Source: Siphonodentalium dalli (lineage: Eukaryota; Mollusca; Scaphopoda; Gadilida; Siphonodentaliidae). From it: DNA of 64,000 bases. Made by a program: the position numbers and the translations under genes. The notes beneath the pieces were generated by a model that was given only the letters and a program-made list of their open reading frames with translations, had not been told where the DNA came from and ran no database searches. The stretch spans positions 75,356,705 through 75,420,704 of the forward strand of contig CP136067.1 of NCBI GenBank assembly GCA_032622095.1, given 5' to 3'. This document shows, piece after piece, positions 23,906 to 35,400 of this stretch (position 1 is its first letter; each line of letters starts with the position of its first letter).

Positions 23906-25710
23906 TTGCACATCTCGTGGACTCAGTGTGGAATTAATTCAATATGAGACTATGAGTATGGACTAATGTGTCCAGATATGGTATGATGAATATATCATAG
24001 TACAATCATGGATGGATCCAGGGACCTTTTGATACAGGTAACCGGTTTGGGCGCCCAAACTCCCGGGCGCCCAAACTCTAGACGACTATTATTATTTAAT
24101 TTTTTTTAACAGAATAAAACACAAAACGAACATACAAAATCATAAAATACACTACTCAACTATCTATTTTAATGGATAAATAAGTGAATCTTTCTTTTGG
24201 TAGTTATTTTAAATAAAATTGCTGTCAGAATGCGCTAAATTTTCAATTAAACTTAATCGTTTTAGCGGTTAATTGTGTTGCCAATTTTCGAGGCATTGTA
24301 AGGGAGGTCACTCGGGATCCCAGTATCGTTAAAAAGTGGAACACTAAAGCGTAAACCGAACCGAAACGGATCGACCATGAAAAGACAATCAGATCGCCGC
24401 GTGTGTAGTCATATCTCTTCAACGAAAACGAAGAAAAGCAGGTGCTAATTAATTATTATAACAACATCTTTGTAATTGAAATATTCATTCAAATAGAACC
24501 CACAATTTGAATGTGTTTGTTTTTCCACTTACATACGTTTATTGAGGTTAGCCATTTCGGAGAATATAGACTAAGAGAAGTTTTATACCGTTATCTATCT
24601 TTGTTTACTTCAAAGTTATAATGGCGGTCATTTTGAAATTAATAGAGATGAATTACTAATTGGAGAAAACTGTTTTTACAACAAAAATGTTTTACTACTT
24701 ACCATATGGGTACGTTTACTAATGATATTAAATGTTAATCGTTATTCATCCTTCAGATTTTTTTTATAACTAAGACTCAATCTGATTGACAATTCCCCAA
24801 TCATTTGTTGCAGTCATTTGTATAATGTATGGTATGCCTTTTATGAAAGTTTCATAATTTCAGGGTTCAGGAATACCTATTGAACTAAATTATATCTGAC
24901 CATAAACTATGAACATTTCCAATCCCAATCATAACATAACAAAATTCACAAAGTTACTCTTGAGAAACTAATCAAATTTAACTCTCAGTAAAATTAAAAA
25001 TGTTGACTCGGAGAGGCCCAGATTCGCTCTCAATACATTGGATTTTCAAAAAAATTCCTGGGGAGGGCCCCCGGACCCCCCCTCTAACGAGTCTCGATGT
25101 ATCATCCGCGAATATGGGAACTCGTTAACAGCAGTTATATCACAGTGATTTACTTTAATTTTAAAATGATATCAACTATAATTTGATGACCTATTTAAAG
25201 GTAGTACTAGTACTTACTACATTGTTGACAATGTTGGGTAGATTAAAAGAAATTATCATTAGACAAATTTCTGGTTTATTTAGTACTCAATAGCCAACAT
25301 TGTAAAATGGAAGTTTTCCATGTGAATGGGGGTTGTCGATTAGTTGACTGCAACTAATTTTTTGACTGTCAATTAGAGTACGACTACGAGATACGTAGTT
25401 GTTTCAACACTATGGAGGGATACCGTGTTATTGGATCAATTGATGTCAGGTTAGTCTTCAATCTATTTGACCCCTCAGGGAAGTTATCGAGGGGATCTAG
25501 ATATCTTATAATACCTAGAGTTATAAACAAGACCAATTATAACTGAGTCAATGATCACTGATATTTGATTCATATTGATGAATTGTATATTGTTATGATG
25601 TAAGAAAAAGAAAGAAAGGGTAGGATGATGCCCATTTATGGGTATTGTGGTAAAAAATTGCATAAAGGATCTTTACTCATTTCATCAGTTTATCTCTTTC
25701 GTTTTGTCAG
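23906..25710. other. Intronic sequence with transposon debris
   Basis: 'tttgggcgcccaaactcccg' and 'ggcgcccaaactc' at 24046-24078 form a short repeat (a related phrase is at 16855). 25057-25085 has a G/C-rich 'ggggagggcccccggacccc' string typical of old DNA-transposon ends. A degenerate inverted pair around 21890-21960 and 25325-25400 ('tcgattagttg') hints at another old element. No gene. Confidence 0.4.
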
Positions 25711-25867
25711 GAATGCTCCTACACAACTGGAAATCAACAGTTCTAAGCGTGAAGTGAAAATCCCGAAAGCTTCTAAGCAGAAGGTCGAAGACAGAGACTT
25801 TGCTGCTAAATACTACGGAGAATATCTTGATCCAAATGACATATTCCACTTCAAAATTTCTGAATAG
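25711..25867 (+). CDS. Ankyrin-repeat gene, terminal exon with stop codon
   Basis: The acceptor is 'gttttgtcag'. 'CA' from the previous exon plus the first G makes Gln, after which the frame is open to TAG at 25865-25867. The four exons total 537 nt, exactly 179 codons including the stop, so the visible tail is 178 residues. This exon encodes a polar, lysine-rich stretch (KREVKIPKASKQKVEDRDFA) and an acidic and aromatic end (YYGEYLDPNDIFHFKISE). It has no signal peptide, membrane segment or recognised domain. The protein is probably an intracellular adaptor, inferred from the ankyrin repeats only. The 3'UTR begins at 25868. An AATAAA at about 27119 is a possible but distant poly(A) signal. 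Confidence 0.85.
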
Positions 25868-28205
25868 ATCATCTCTCAATTGCTATACAAAATACATACT
25901 GAATTTTCTCTTCATTTTAAAACCAATAATTTAGACAGTGTCGAAAATTTCAGACAGAAGATACATGTGATTAGACATAACAAGAAATTTAGTTTTCTCC
26001 TAACCCGACCGATCCTCCAAATAATCACCAAATTTTATTGCCCTCCATCAAAACAAATTTGTGTTATGCAATCAGTCTTCGTTGGCTGTGGATTGCTCAA
26101 GATCTTTGTTGTGTGCTTTTCACAAAGACCAACGGTGACCGAAACCGGCTTAAATTAACTTCCGCATAAAACATGGCCGCGCTCATGAAAACCACAGCCG
26201 TCAAATTTTGTCACATGGAAATGACTTGAAATTGATGGAAGATATTTGAAGTAAACCATTGAATATAAATGTATTTGTTTACCCTTTCACCATCACAATA
26301 GTGGGTAAAACTCTTATTAACTCAGGGCACTATACATGTAGTTGTCCAGCTGGTGAAAAAAAAAATCTACCCACCGACTGACCTATTTTTGGGGCTCCAT
26401 CAGGGAAAACTAACCTGTATTTTTTTAGGCCTTTAAATAGTCCTAAAAAACATGATGGCTATGATTTGACACAGAGAGAAGCTATGTTTAAGGGATTTTG
26501 GTTTGCCATGGGTTCACTTTAGGCCCCTGCGAAGCTTCAAAGATTTGATTCGGTGTCGACATCGGCGATCAGATTCGGGATCGAAACCGAATCGGCTCTG
26601 CGATTCGTATATTTTAAAATAGGCCTACTCTTTCCCGTTTATGGGGACAAACTACCAAAATGTTTATTTATGGAGCTCAATTGATATGATGGGCCAATTG
26701 CTGCAATGTACCGTGTTTACCCATCTAAAGTTTCATTACGCGATTATGTCCAGTCGCAGTCCATGGCCTTTTCACGGATGTCATTACGTGTAACACTGGT
26801 GGTTCTTACACAATGCTCATGCTCATGCAAATTAGATGTCAGAAGGCCAAGTTTCTGAAGCGGGCCGCACACTCCGGGTTGATGATTATTTTGGTTTCTG
26901 GGTGACAGCTTTATTTAGAGTTTTCTGTTTGTTTTCAAATTTGACATATGGATTACTCGCTATGACCCTTTGTTTAAATTATCACTAGCATAGTTTGCCA
27001 CGCCCTATCATGTTTAAAATCCATTTTCGCACATCAAAACTAAAATCCTTGTAAAATGTAATTATTTTTTATCAGGAATAATTTCTTTCCAGAAAAGGAA
27101 TAACCCAATTATGTCAGAAATAAAATTATTGATGTCAATTAATTAATTGATGTTGGTCAGTCCTATTAAAATGATGTCAAATACTCAAACATCTGTGATA
27201 ATTTGTGGCACTACCTCCTCCCCACAGGTAGAATTGTTTGAATAGTGCAATTTGAATTCTCTCTACTATTCATCTTATTTATATAAGTCTTGAGTGGATT
27301 TTTTTTCAGTATGTATCATGGTGTGTTTGGGTTATATGGTGTTCTTCTGCGAGAAAATGGTATGTTCGGATATTTGAGTGAGGGATGTGATTTGATATGT
27401 ATATCAGACGTTATTTATGCTTTGATTTTAACAACAGTGGGTGTTTCTAGCCCACAACTGGAATTAATATGTAAAAATTTATATTTATGATTTATGTTGA
27501 TTCTATCATTGTTTATTTGATTGATTTCAAAAATAATTATGTTGCAAATTAAAGTTGGGCTGACCATTCTTATCAAACTTTCTCGTTGTTATGAATCCAT
27601 TGTGGGGCTAAATACATGCATTTTATTAAATACATGCACTGATGTTTTTGGTTGAGTTTTTCAAAAAACTCGACCTATAGTTTGTGAGGTTAGTTCGCAG
27701 GCGGCGGGCATCAACATATGGCATTAGCGCAATAACTTTAACAAATTATCAACTGATTTTGTTGCTATTCAGTGTATGAGACTTGCACTATATGAGCAAA
27801 TGTGGCTTACTGGAATTCAAGCTGGTAATCGTCCTAAGAAATAACGATTGGAAATTGAATCACGACAAAATAGTCTTGAAACAAACAAAATAGATATCAC
27901 ATGCATGCAGTGAATCCACAGCGACAAACTTCAATAGCATGGCTCTCTTAACTTGCGAGTGGATTCTGAATGGGGGGGGGGGGGGTGCGGGTCAACCATA
28001 AGCATGACGTGATGGACAATAAGGCAGTTTTTCCTGATTAATATTAACTTGCATTCAGCCCATGCTAAACTACGATGATGGCGGCACATTGGCCCAGTTC
28101 ATAATGCATTTTTCGAAAACCCACTTTGTTCACCACACAAGGTGTGAATATATACCCACCTTCCACTCATTCATGTATGTGTGAACAGGTTGTGGTTTTA
28201 ACTTT
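25868..28205. other. 3'UTR and intergenic sequence after the ankyrin gene
   Basis: No further exon was found. There is a poly-G tract at 27974-27986, and a hairpin 'gagtttttcaaaaaactc' near 27654 starts an unclassified repeat fragment. The open frame at 25880-26158 has no protein character. Confidence 0.45.
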
Positions 28206-28315
28206 TGTCAGATAATCACCTCGGCAAGTATCTGATACACAAATAATCACCTGTGGCTGCTTTGCGGCCTTAGGTGATTATTTGGCCTCATTACTTGTCT
28301 CGGTGATTATCCTTT
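28206..28315. mobile_element. Small palindromic element
   Basis: 'gataatcacctcggcaagta' is inverted as 'cttgtctcggtgattatc', and 'aataatcacctgtggc' as 'gcggccttaggtgattattt', giving a nested hairpin of about 105 bp. Confidence 0.7.
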
Positions 28316-28975
28316 ACATAGTGCGCCAAATATTGAGATTTTCGTATTTTACAAATTGACACCTGCATACCGTTTTTTGTGGAAAATCTCAAAATGCCAA
28401 ATCATATTAGCTGTCCAGTAAAGATATTCCGAGTCTGGATGAGGACACCCGAAACCATTGTAATTACTTGAGAAAAAACTGTATTCGCCAAGACAAGGAT
28501 CAGTGCCTCGGCGGCCAGACTATGATAATTATATAGTACTCAAAGGTTCCTGACACAAAAATAGTCATAACAGCTACCGGTAGTACCAATTTCCCTACAT
28601 ATCGTCTAAGCTGATAAGGAATGCTCTTTATTGTTAATGTATTGGTCAATGGCACCATTTGTTCGGAATCAATCGATGAATGTTCACAGAACCTACACTT
28701 AACAAGATGACTGTTAGAGGCATCTTGGTGTGTCCAAAATGTCCATATATGACGAGGCAATCGTCCACATTTTGCATTTGAATTTAGTAAATTCCAACTT
28801 CAATATCAGTTTTGAGATGAACAAAGACGGAATAAGCCATGCATGATACTTGCGATAATAGTGATATACCAATCAACAGATTGTCTAATCACATTTTGAT
28901 ATCATAAATATCATATGCCGTGTTTGTTTTAAGCATACAATTATGAAATGCACTTGAGTTCCAACTCGTTTTTAG
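28316..28975. other. Intergenic, nothing recognised
   Basis: AT-rich sequence without coding character or clear repeat. Confidence 0.4.
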
Positions 28976-29945
28976 CTCACCTGAGACGAAGTCTCCGGTG
29001 GAGCTACAGTCATCACTCCTCGTCCGTCCATCTATCAACAATTCTTTGAACATCTCCTCTGGAACCGTAAGACCGAATTTGTTCATATTTGGTGTGGATG
29101 TTCCCTAGGTGACTCTCATTCAGATTTGTTCAAATGAGGTCACTGGGTCAAATAGTTGCGAAACCAGGGCCATTATACCTCTATTCCTCCATAGTAATTC
29201 TTACAACGACTTCTTGTCCAGAACCATTGGGCCGATTTAGCTAATATTTGGTATGGAGGGTCCTTGGGTGACTGGTGTTCAGATTTGTTCAAATGAGGTC
29301 ACCCGGTCAATTAGTTGAGAAACCAGGGCCATAACTCACAGTAAATTCAGTAATTCTTAGAATGACTTCTTCTCAAAAAATATTGGGCCGATTTATTTTG
29401 GTACGGAGGGACCTTGGGTGACTGGGGTTCAGATTTGTGCAAATGGGGTCACTGGGTCAAATAGTGTCAGAGCCAGGGACATAACTCTAAAAAAAAAATT
29501 CATTTTTGCATTTTGGCCTTTGGTATGGAGGATCCTTTAGTGACTGAGATTCAGATTTATGGATAATTGGGCTTTAAACATGTCTAAATGGTTTTATAAA
29601 AAGGCGCTTTGTGAGATTGGAAATTTCTAACAATTGAGAAAGTTTGAGATGTCGGTTGTGAAATTCCAACCTAAGACTTGGGAGTCTGGAGCCCGGTCGG
29701 GAGAGGACATGTTGAGCTGGAGAGGAATGGGGGGGTGATCAGTAGTGTACAGTTGGTAATTTAAAGGTGGATATTCACTGATCTACATACATGAAGCCTC
29801 TCTAGCCACATATCCTGTTTAGATCTACTTCTTTTAAAGTGATTATGAAAAGTTCTGACTGTTGTGGTCTCCAGAGTCCCAGTCTTATCAGTCTTTGCTG
29901 TCTTGTGGGCGACCCCACAGTCTTTGACTGTCTTGTATTTTTCAA
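28976..29945. repeat. Dispersed repeat element, copy 2 (related to 780-1920)
   Basis: It starts 'agctcacctgagacgaagtc' with an immediate hairpin (gagacgaagtctc) and has units marked by 'cagatttgttcaaatgaggt' at about 29122 and 29281. It ends with the 'gaccccacagtctttgactg' tail shared with the copy near the window start. Such 'agctcacctgag' elements are common in marine invertebrate genomes. Confidence 0.7.
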
Positions 29946-29962
29946 AAGGTCAACAGAATATA

Positions 29963-30180
29963 TGCAACAAATAAATGAATTTGAGCCACGGATTAGTGCA
30001 AAATACACTCGTGTGCTCTGTGAACGATGCAAACAACATGATAATTATAATGAAAATGAATTTATGACTCCATGCAGTCATAAATTCATTTTCATTATAA
30101 TTACCATGTTGTTTGCATCCTTCATAGAGCACACAAGTGTATTTTGCACTAATCCATGGCTCAAATTCATTCATTTATAT
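29963..30180. repeat. Large hairpin with ~105-bp arms
   Basis: Left arm 29963-30069 ('gaatttgagccacggattag ... gaaaatgaatttatgac') and right arm 30078-30180 are inverse copies with a few mismatches, separated by about 8 bp. The right arm is the first ~100 bp of the duplicated segment. The second copy at 35931 begins with the right arm only. Confidence 0.9.
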
Positions 30181-32695
30181 ATTTTCATTTACATTACTTT
30201 TATGGCATGAAAGATATTTAAAATTTCACTGTTTTCAGTTACCAAGAACATCTGTAAAATATATTTTAATCAAAAGCTCATTATTTTCATTAGAAAGGCA
30301 ACTACCTCAATGGTATTTAAATTCGCGCAGTATCCGTCGGTGCGCGAAGTTAAAACTGAGCGGAGTTTAGACCAAACCACAGGGAAACGAGAAGGCTATA
30401 TAATATCGACGAGTTACATATACATTGCGGAAGGTTGGACCGACTATTAAGCGTTTATGACTATAATTTACTTGCGGGCAACCACGTGTAAACCATTAAT
30501 GATATGTACATGTATGACGTAATTATATAGCAACAAATCATGGTAACATCATTGATGTTGAAATACTTGTGAAAAATACACATATTGCAGGCTGAAGATG
30601 CACGAAAGCACGTTGCCCTATTCACAACGCTGACGTGACATCGTGACCATACCGCCTGTGTTAGTTGATATGTCAATACAACACACCGCCAACTTTTGAT
30701 TTTTTCTTATGAAAGTTTTCTATATGTGGTTGCAGGTTCATCTAAATTATGTTTATAACTATTTCAATATCAGAATAATTATATGGAGCGTATAGACACC
30801 AGTCTTCACAACACATATTGATGATGCAGTTATGTTATATTTATGCACGATGTAAAGCCGTCGATCGTGATGGTGTTTAATATGCACACATATCTTCATT
30901 GACGATAAAGATCTCAAACTGTCATCAAATCCATTTACGAAAATAGTTTTGTCAGTTTTGAATTCACGCAGCTAGGTGCGCTTATTCAAAACTGAGCGAA
31001 AAATAGTATTGCGCGAATTTCCATACGAGTAAGGTACCCGTAAATAATTTTCTATTCTAAATTTATGAATTATTTTCATGTCATGCCTGTTGATCAATGA
31101 ATAATAGGGCTCAGATGAGTTGTGGGTCATGGACCATAACCAAGTTGAAGCTGCACCACCATATCTCTTAACACTGTGGTCGTATTCTAGTTGATTGCTC
31201 CTTGCTTGAGTGGACCACACTGCATATCAACATTTGTTTTCATTGTTTGTGACTGCTTTATTCTTCATTATAGTTTTTGGGGGTATGATGCTATATTATG
31301 CAATTAAAAATCTAACTCAACATGATACAAATGAAGCCTCCTCTCTTAGAGCCAAGACAATAAACTATTTGGTGATAGGTTTTACATAGAGATGTGTAAA
31401 TCAATCTAGTGGGTTCGACTAATATTTTGAGGACACCTGGTTATCATATCGCCACGAAGAAACAGATGTTTTAAGAAATGTCCAGGTGGGCCTCTGTTCG
31501 TGGTGCTATACTGGCTAATTATTCGCAGCTTAAAATAATTGTATCAGCTACATGTGCCCGACACTGATCGATATTTTAAGTTGTTCTAAAAATGAAAGAA
31601 ATCCTCTGTAACTGGCAGATGTACCCTTGTCATATATGCCAGTATAGGAGAACCGTGAAAAGTCATAATTATGCTACTGACTGTGTTTTCTTTTATCTCA
31701 GAAAAAAACTAAATTTGACTGCACGATGTGACCACTATTTTTGAACAGGCCTATACATTTCCATCTCTCTTGATAAATTGTATCTTTTTTGGACAATATC
31801 TTGAACAGGAATGACTCAATTTTATTATAATACATGAGAACATGCCATCCTTTTGGCGGTTCAATTGAGGTCCCTCGTTTTGCAAGCAAGAATATATGTA
31901 TCTCTTAAATAGAATGACAAATAAACTTTAAATGTTTCTTCTTTTATATGCTGGCTCACTATATGAATGCCCTGATTCCCGTCCCCATATAAATATGAAA
32001 TTTGTGAAGATATAATTGTTCAAGTGACTTAATTCGATCACCATTTGTCAAGGTTGTGAAATTAGAACGAATTATGGAGATATCTATATTTAACATTGGT
32101 GGATATCGGCGACTAAAACATTCTTATGAATGCTATATTGCTCCTCCACTCTCCATCCCTGACCTAAATGCACCAAGATGTGCCGTTGTTTAACGCACGT
32201 GATTTGATTCCTCGTCTCATGGAGAAGAACTGCGTGTATGAATTTAGTGGAAATAAGTGCTAACACATTTGTATCAGCTTTGGTGCCCCCCCCCCTGACT
32301 CGAACGGCGCCATATCATAGAGATGATTATGCATAAGTTTGGTGGAATCAGCGACAGATATATTTAATAATTTTTGCTGCCCTCCCATGTTCTACCCCTG
32401 ACAACTGCGTCACTTTAGAAAATTTAAACCACACCATTATCTTCCTCGTAAAAAGTTACCCCTGTCAGACCCATTTTGTGCCATCTAGATGGTCCCACAT
32501 GAAGTTCTATAGAACAGACAGACGATCGCAGATGTAGGCACCAAAGGTGGCGTCTATATAACACACGATTTGATTCATCGTATCATTGGAGAAGAACGTG
32601 TATGGATTTGGTGGAAATTGGCGCTAAGCATACTTTTTATCAGTTTTTGTGACCCTCCCCTCCCTATCCCTGAATCAAGCGAAGCCACTTCACTG

Positions 32696-32850
32696 CATGA
32701 AAAGCGAGATTTATAAAATATAAATTTATGTCGCATAAATTTAGGACCCTAAATTTATGCATGCATTTATGCATATTAAATTCGCCTTTATACAAAAATA
32801 TAAATCTCGCATTTATATTTTTAAATCCCGCATAAATGTCGCATTAATTT
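32696..32850. repeat. AT-rich palindromic cluster (copy 1; copy 2 at 38561-38715)
   Basis: Short interleaved inverses such as 'tataaatttatg', 'cataaattta', 'tttatgcatgcatttatgca' and 'cgcataaatgtcgcat' occur within 150 bp. No coding content. Confidence 0.7.
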
Positions 32851-33359
32851 CGCTCATTACTGTAACCAACGGCGGGTTTAATTCTTGGCCCATAATTTAA
32901 TTACTACCATGTGGATATGTGAGACATGTATCATTAACACGAGCTAACGGCTGGATACAGGTTTCTTTGTCTGCGAACAACGCTGATGCGAAGACGTGTG
33001 TGAATAAGATGGGAACTCATTTTACCAAGGGTAAGTTAACACATATGTGGCTATGAAATGAAGGTATTTCACAATTTATGTTGCCGATTCATTCTTTCAT
33101 CAATTCGCAGCGTGATCGACACATGTCAAAATTAATATTTGATTATACAGAGACGTCGGAATAAGGTTATTCTATCGCGTGAAAATGTGGTTTTGTGAGA
33201 GTGATTCCACCCTTAGCCAGATCGCAAATAAAATGCCGTACATTACAATTAAATATTTTGCTAAACAGGCTAAAATATCGCGTAAAATGTGGAGTTGGAA
33301 GCGAGATTTCACCCTTGGCTATGCAATTCATTGTACAATATATCCATGATGTAATCCGG

Positions 33360-34640
33360 TTTTGAAGTTTAATCGCGTAAAATTGCAATTGTGTGTCATG
33401 GAAGGGTGATATCACCCTTTGCCAGCATAACATATAAATTCATTGTACAATATATCCATGATGTAATCCCGTTTTGAAGTTATAATCGTATAAAACTGTG
33501 ATCATGGAAGGGTGATATCACCCTTTGCCATTTCACATATAAATTAATTGTACAATATATCCATGATGTAATCCCGGTTTCGAAGTTTTAATCGCGTAAA
33601 CTTGTGGTCATGGAAGGGTGGTATCAGTGTCACCCTTTGCCATATCGCATATAAATCAATTGTACAGTAAGTCCATGATGCAATCCCGTTTTGAAGTTTG
33701 AATCGCGTAAAATTGCAATTGTGGTCATGGAAGGGTGATATCACCCTTTGCCAGCATCACATATAAATTCATTGTAAAATATATCCATGATGTAATCCCG
33801 TATTGAATATTATAATCGTATAAAATTGTGATCATGGAAGGGTGATATCACCCGTTGCCATTTCACATATAAATTCATTGTGCAATATATATCCATGATG
33901 TAATCCCGTTTCGAAGTTTTAATCGCGTAAAATTGTGGTCATGGAAGGGTGATATCAGTGTCACCCTTTGCCATATCGCATATAAATCAATTGTACAGTA
34001 AGTCCATGGTGCAATCCCGTTTTGAAGTTTGAATCGCGTAAAATTGCAATTGTGGTCACGGAAGGGTGATATCACCCTTTGTCAGCATCACATATAAATT
34101 CATTGTACAATATATCCTGATGTAATCCCGTTTTGAATATTATAATCGTATAAAATTGTGATAATGGAAGGGTGATATCACCCTTTGCCATTTCACATAT
34201 AAATTCATTTTGCAATATATCCATGATGTAATCCCGTTTCGAAGTTTTAATCGCGTAAAATTGTGGTCATGGAAGGGTGATATCAGTGTCACCCTTTGCC
34301 TTATCACAAATAAATCAATTGTACAGTAAGTCCATGATGCAATCCCGTTTTGAAGTTTGAATCGCGTAAAATTGCCATTGTGGTCATGGAAGGGTGATAT
34401 CACCCTTTACCATATCACATATAAATCCATTGTACAGTAAATCCATGATGTAATCCCGTTTTGAAGTTTGAGTAGAGTAAAATTTTGGTGATGGAAGCGT
34501 GATATCACGCTTTGCCATATCGCATATAAATTCATTGTACAATAAATCAGTGGTGTAACACAATTTTGAAGTTTTAATCCCGTAAAGTTGTTGCCTTGAA
34601 GGGCGATATCACTCTTTAGCAGAAAACAAAAATTCTTATT
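33360..34640. repeat. Satellite array with palindromic core, copy 1
   Basis: About twelve monomers of 105-117 bp. Each carries GGGTGATATCACCC (perfect palindrome) or a variant; cores start near 33404, 33510, 33616, 33733, 33840, 33948, 34064, 34170, 34275, 34392, 34497 and 34606. Every third core is the interrupted form GGGTGATATCAGTGTCACCC, so the higher-order period is about 330 bp. Minus-strand open frames (repeated ISPFHDHN...) are by-products. Confidence 0.9.
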
Positions 34641-34959
34641 TTAGTTTGTTTATACTTATTTTCGATGTGATCACTTAATTATTTAATTTTTATTCTTTAT
34701 TGTAGAGACTACGAAAATTGACGACGGCAAGATACAACCATGATACAAAGTGCTACGTTCAAGTTGTTATATTTGTGACTGGTATAACCAACAATAGGGC
34801 AGCATGTTGATGGCAAATTACTACACATGGAGATACCAGAATCGGGGCGACACATATGTATATGTATAGTTAGATATACACATCAGTGTCGCCATATATG
34901 CTGGTTACAAGCCAAATGTCACCCTAAAGTATATTTCACAAATATATATATGGATATAT

Positions 34960-35400
34960 ATGTTCAAATCCAAATTTATACCGGGTATAAATGTGGATAG
35001 ACTATAGTTTATAGCCAGAATGAATGTAGCTACATATATTTATGCAGGTTTATTCCGTGAATAACTTGTATAAATTTGAGTTTATAACCAGAATAAATGT
35101 AACTACATACATTTATGCAACTTTATTCAGTGAATAAATTTGTATTTATGCATAAAAGGTAGACAATAAATGAATGCATAAACGTGCGAATAAATGCTAG
35201 TTTATCCTGCTGAATAAATGCGGGTTTATTCACTGAATAAATTGAGTATAAATGTCGGCCTTTATTCATGAATAAATTGTGAATAAATGTGCATAAATTT
35301 CCGGATTTATGCACCTTTATTCAGTGAATAAATTTCTGATTTATCCAGATTTATGCACATTTATCCGGAATTTATGCAATGAATAAATTCCAGTTTTCAT
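34960..35400. repeat. Cluster of TTTATTCA-n-TGAATAAA palindromes
   Basis: 'tttattcagtgaataaa' near 35122 and 35319, 'tttattcactgaataaa' near 35226 and 'tttattcatgaataaa' near 35263 are mixed with 'tttatgca' and 'gaataaatg' words. Copy 2 carries the same cluster, split by the transposon at 41117. Confidence 0.8.

Noticed and set aside
33167-34403. Series of minus-strand open frames with ISPFHDHNCNFTRFKLQNGI repeats
   Set aside because: They follow the satellite monomers exactly, are duplicated with them, and have no start context or known domain.
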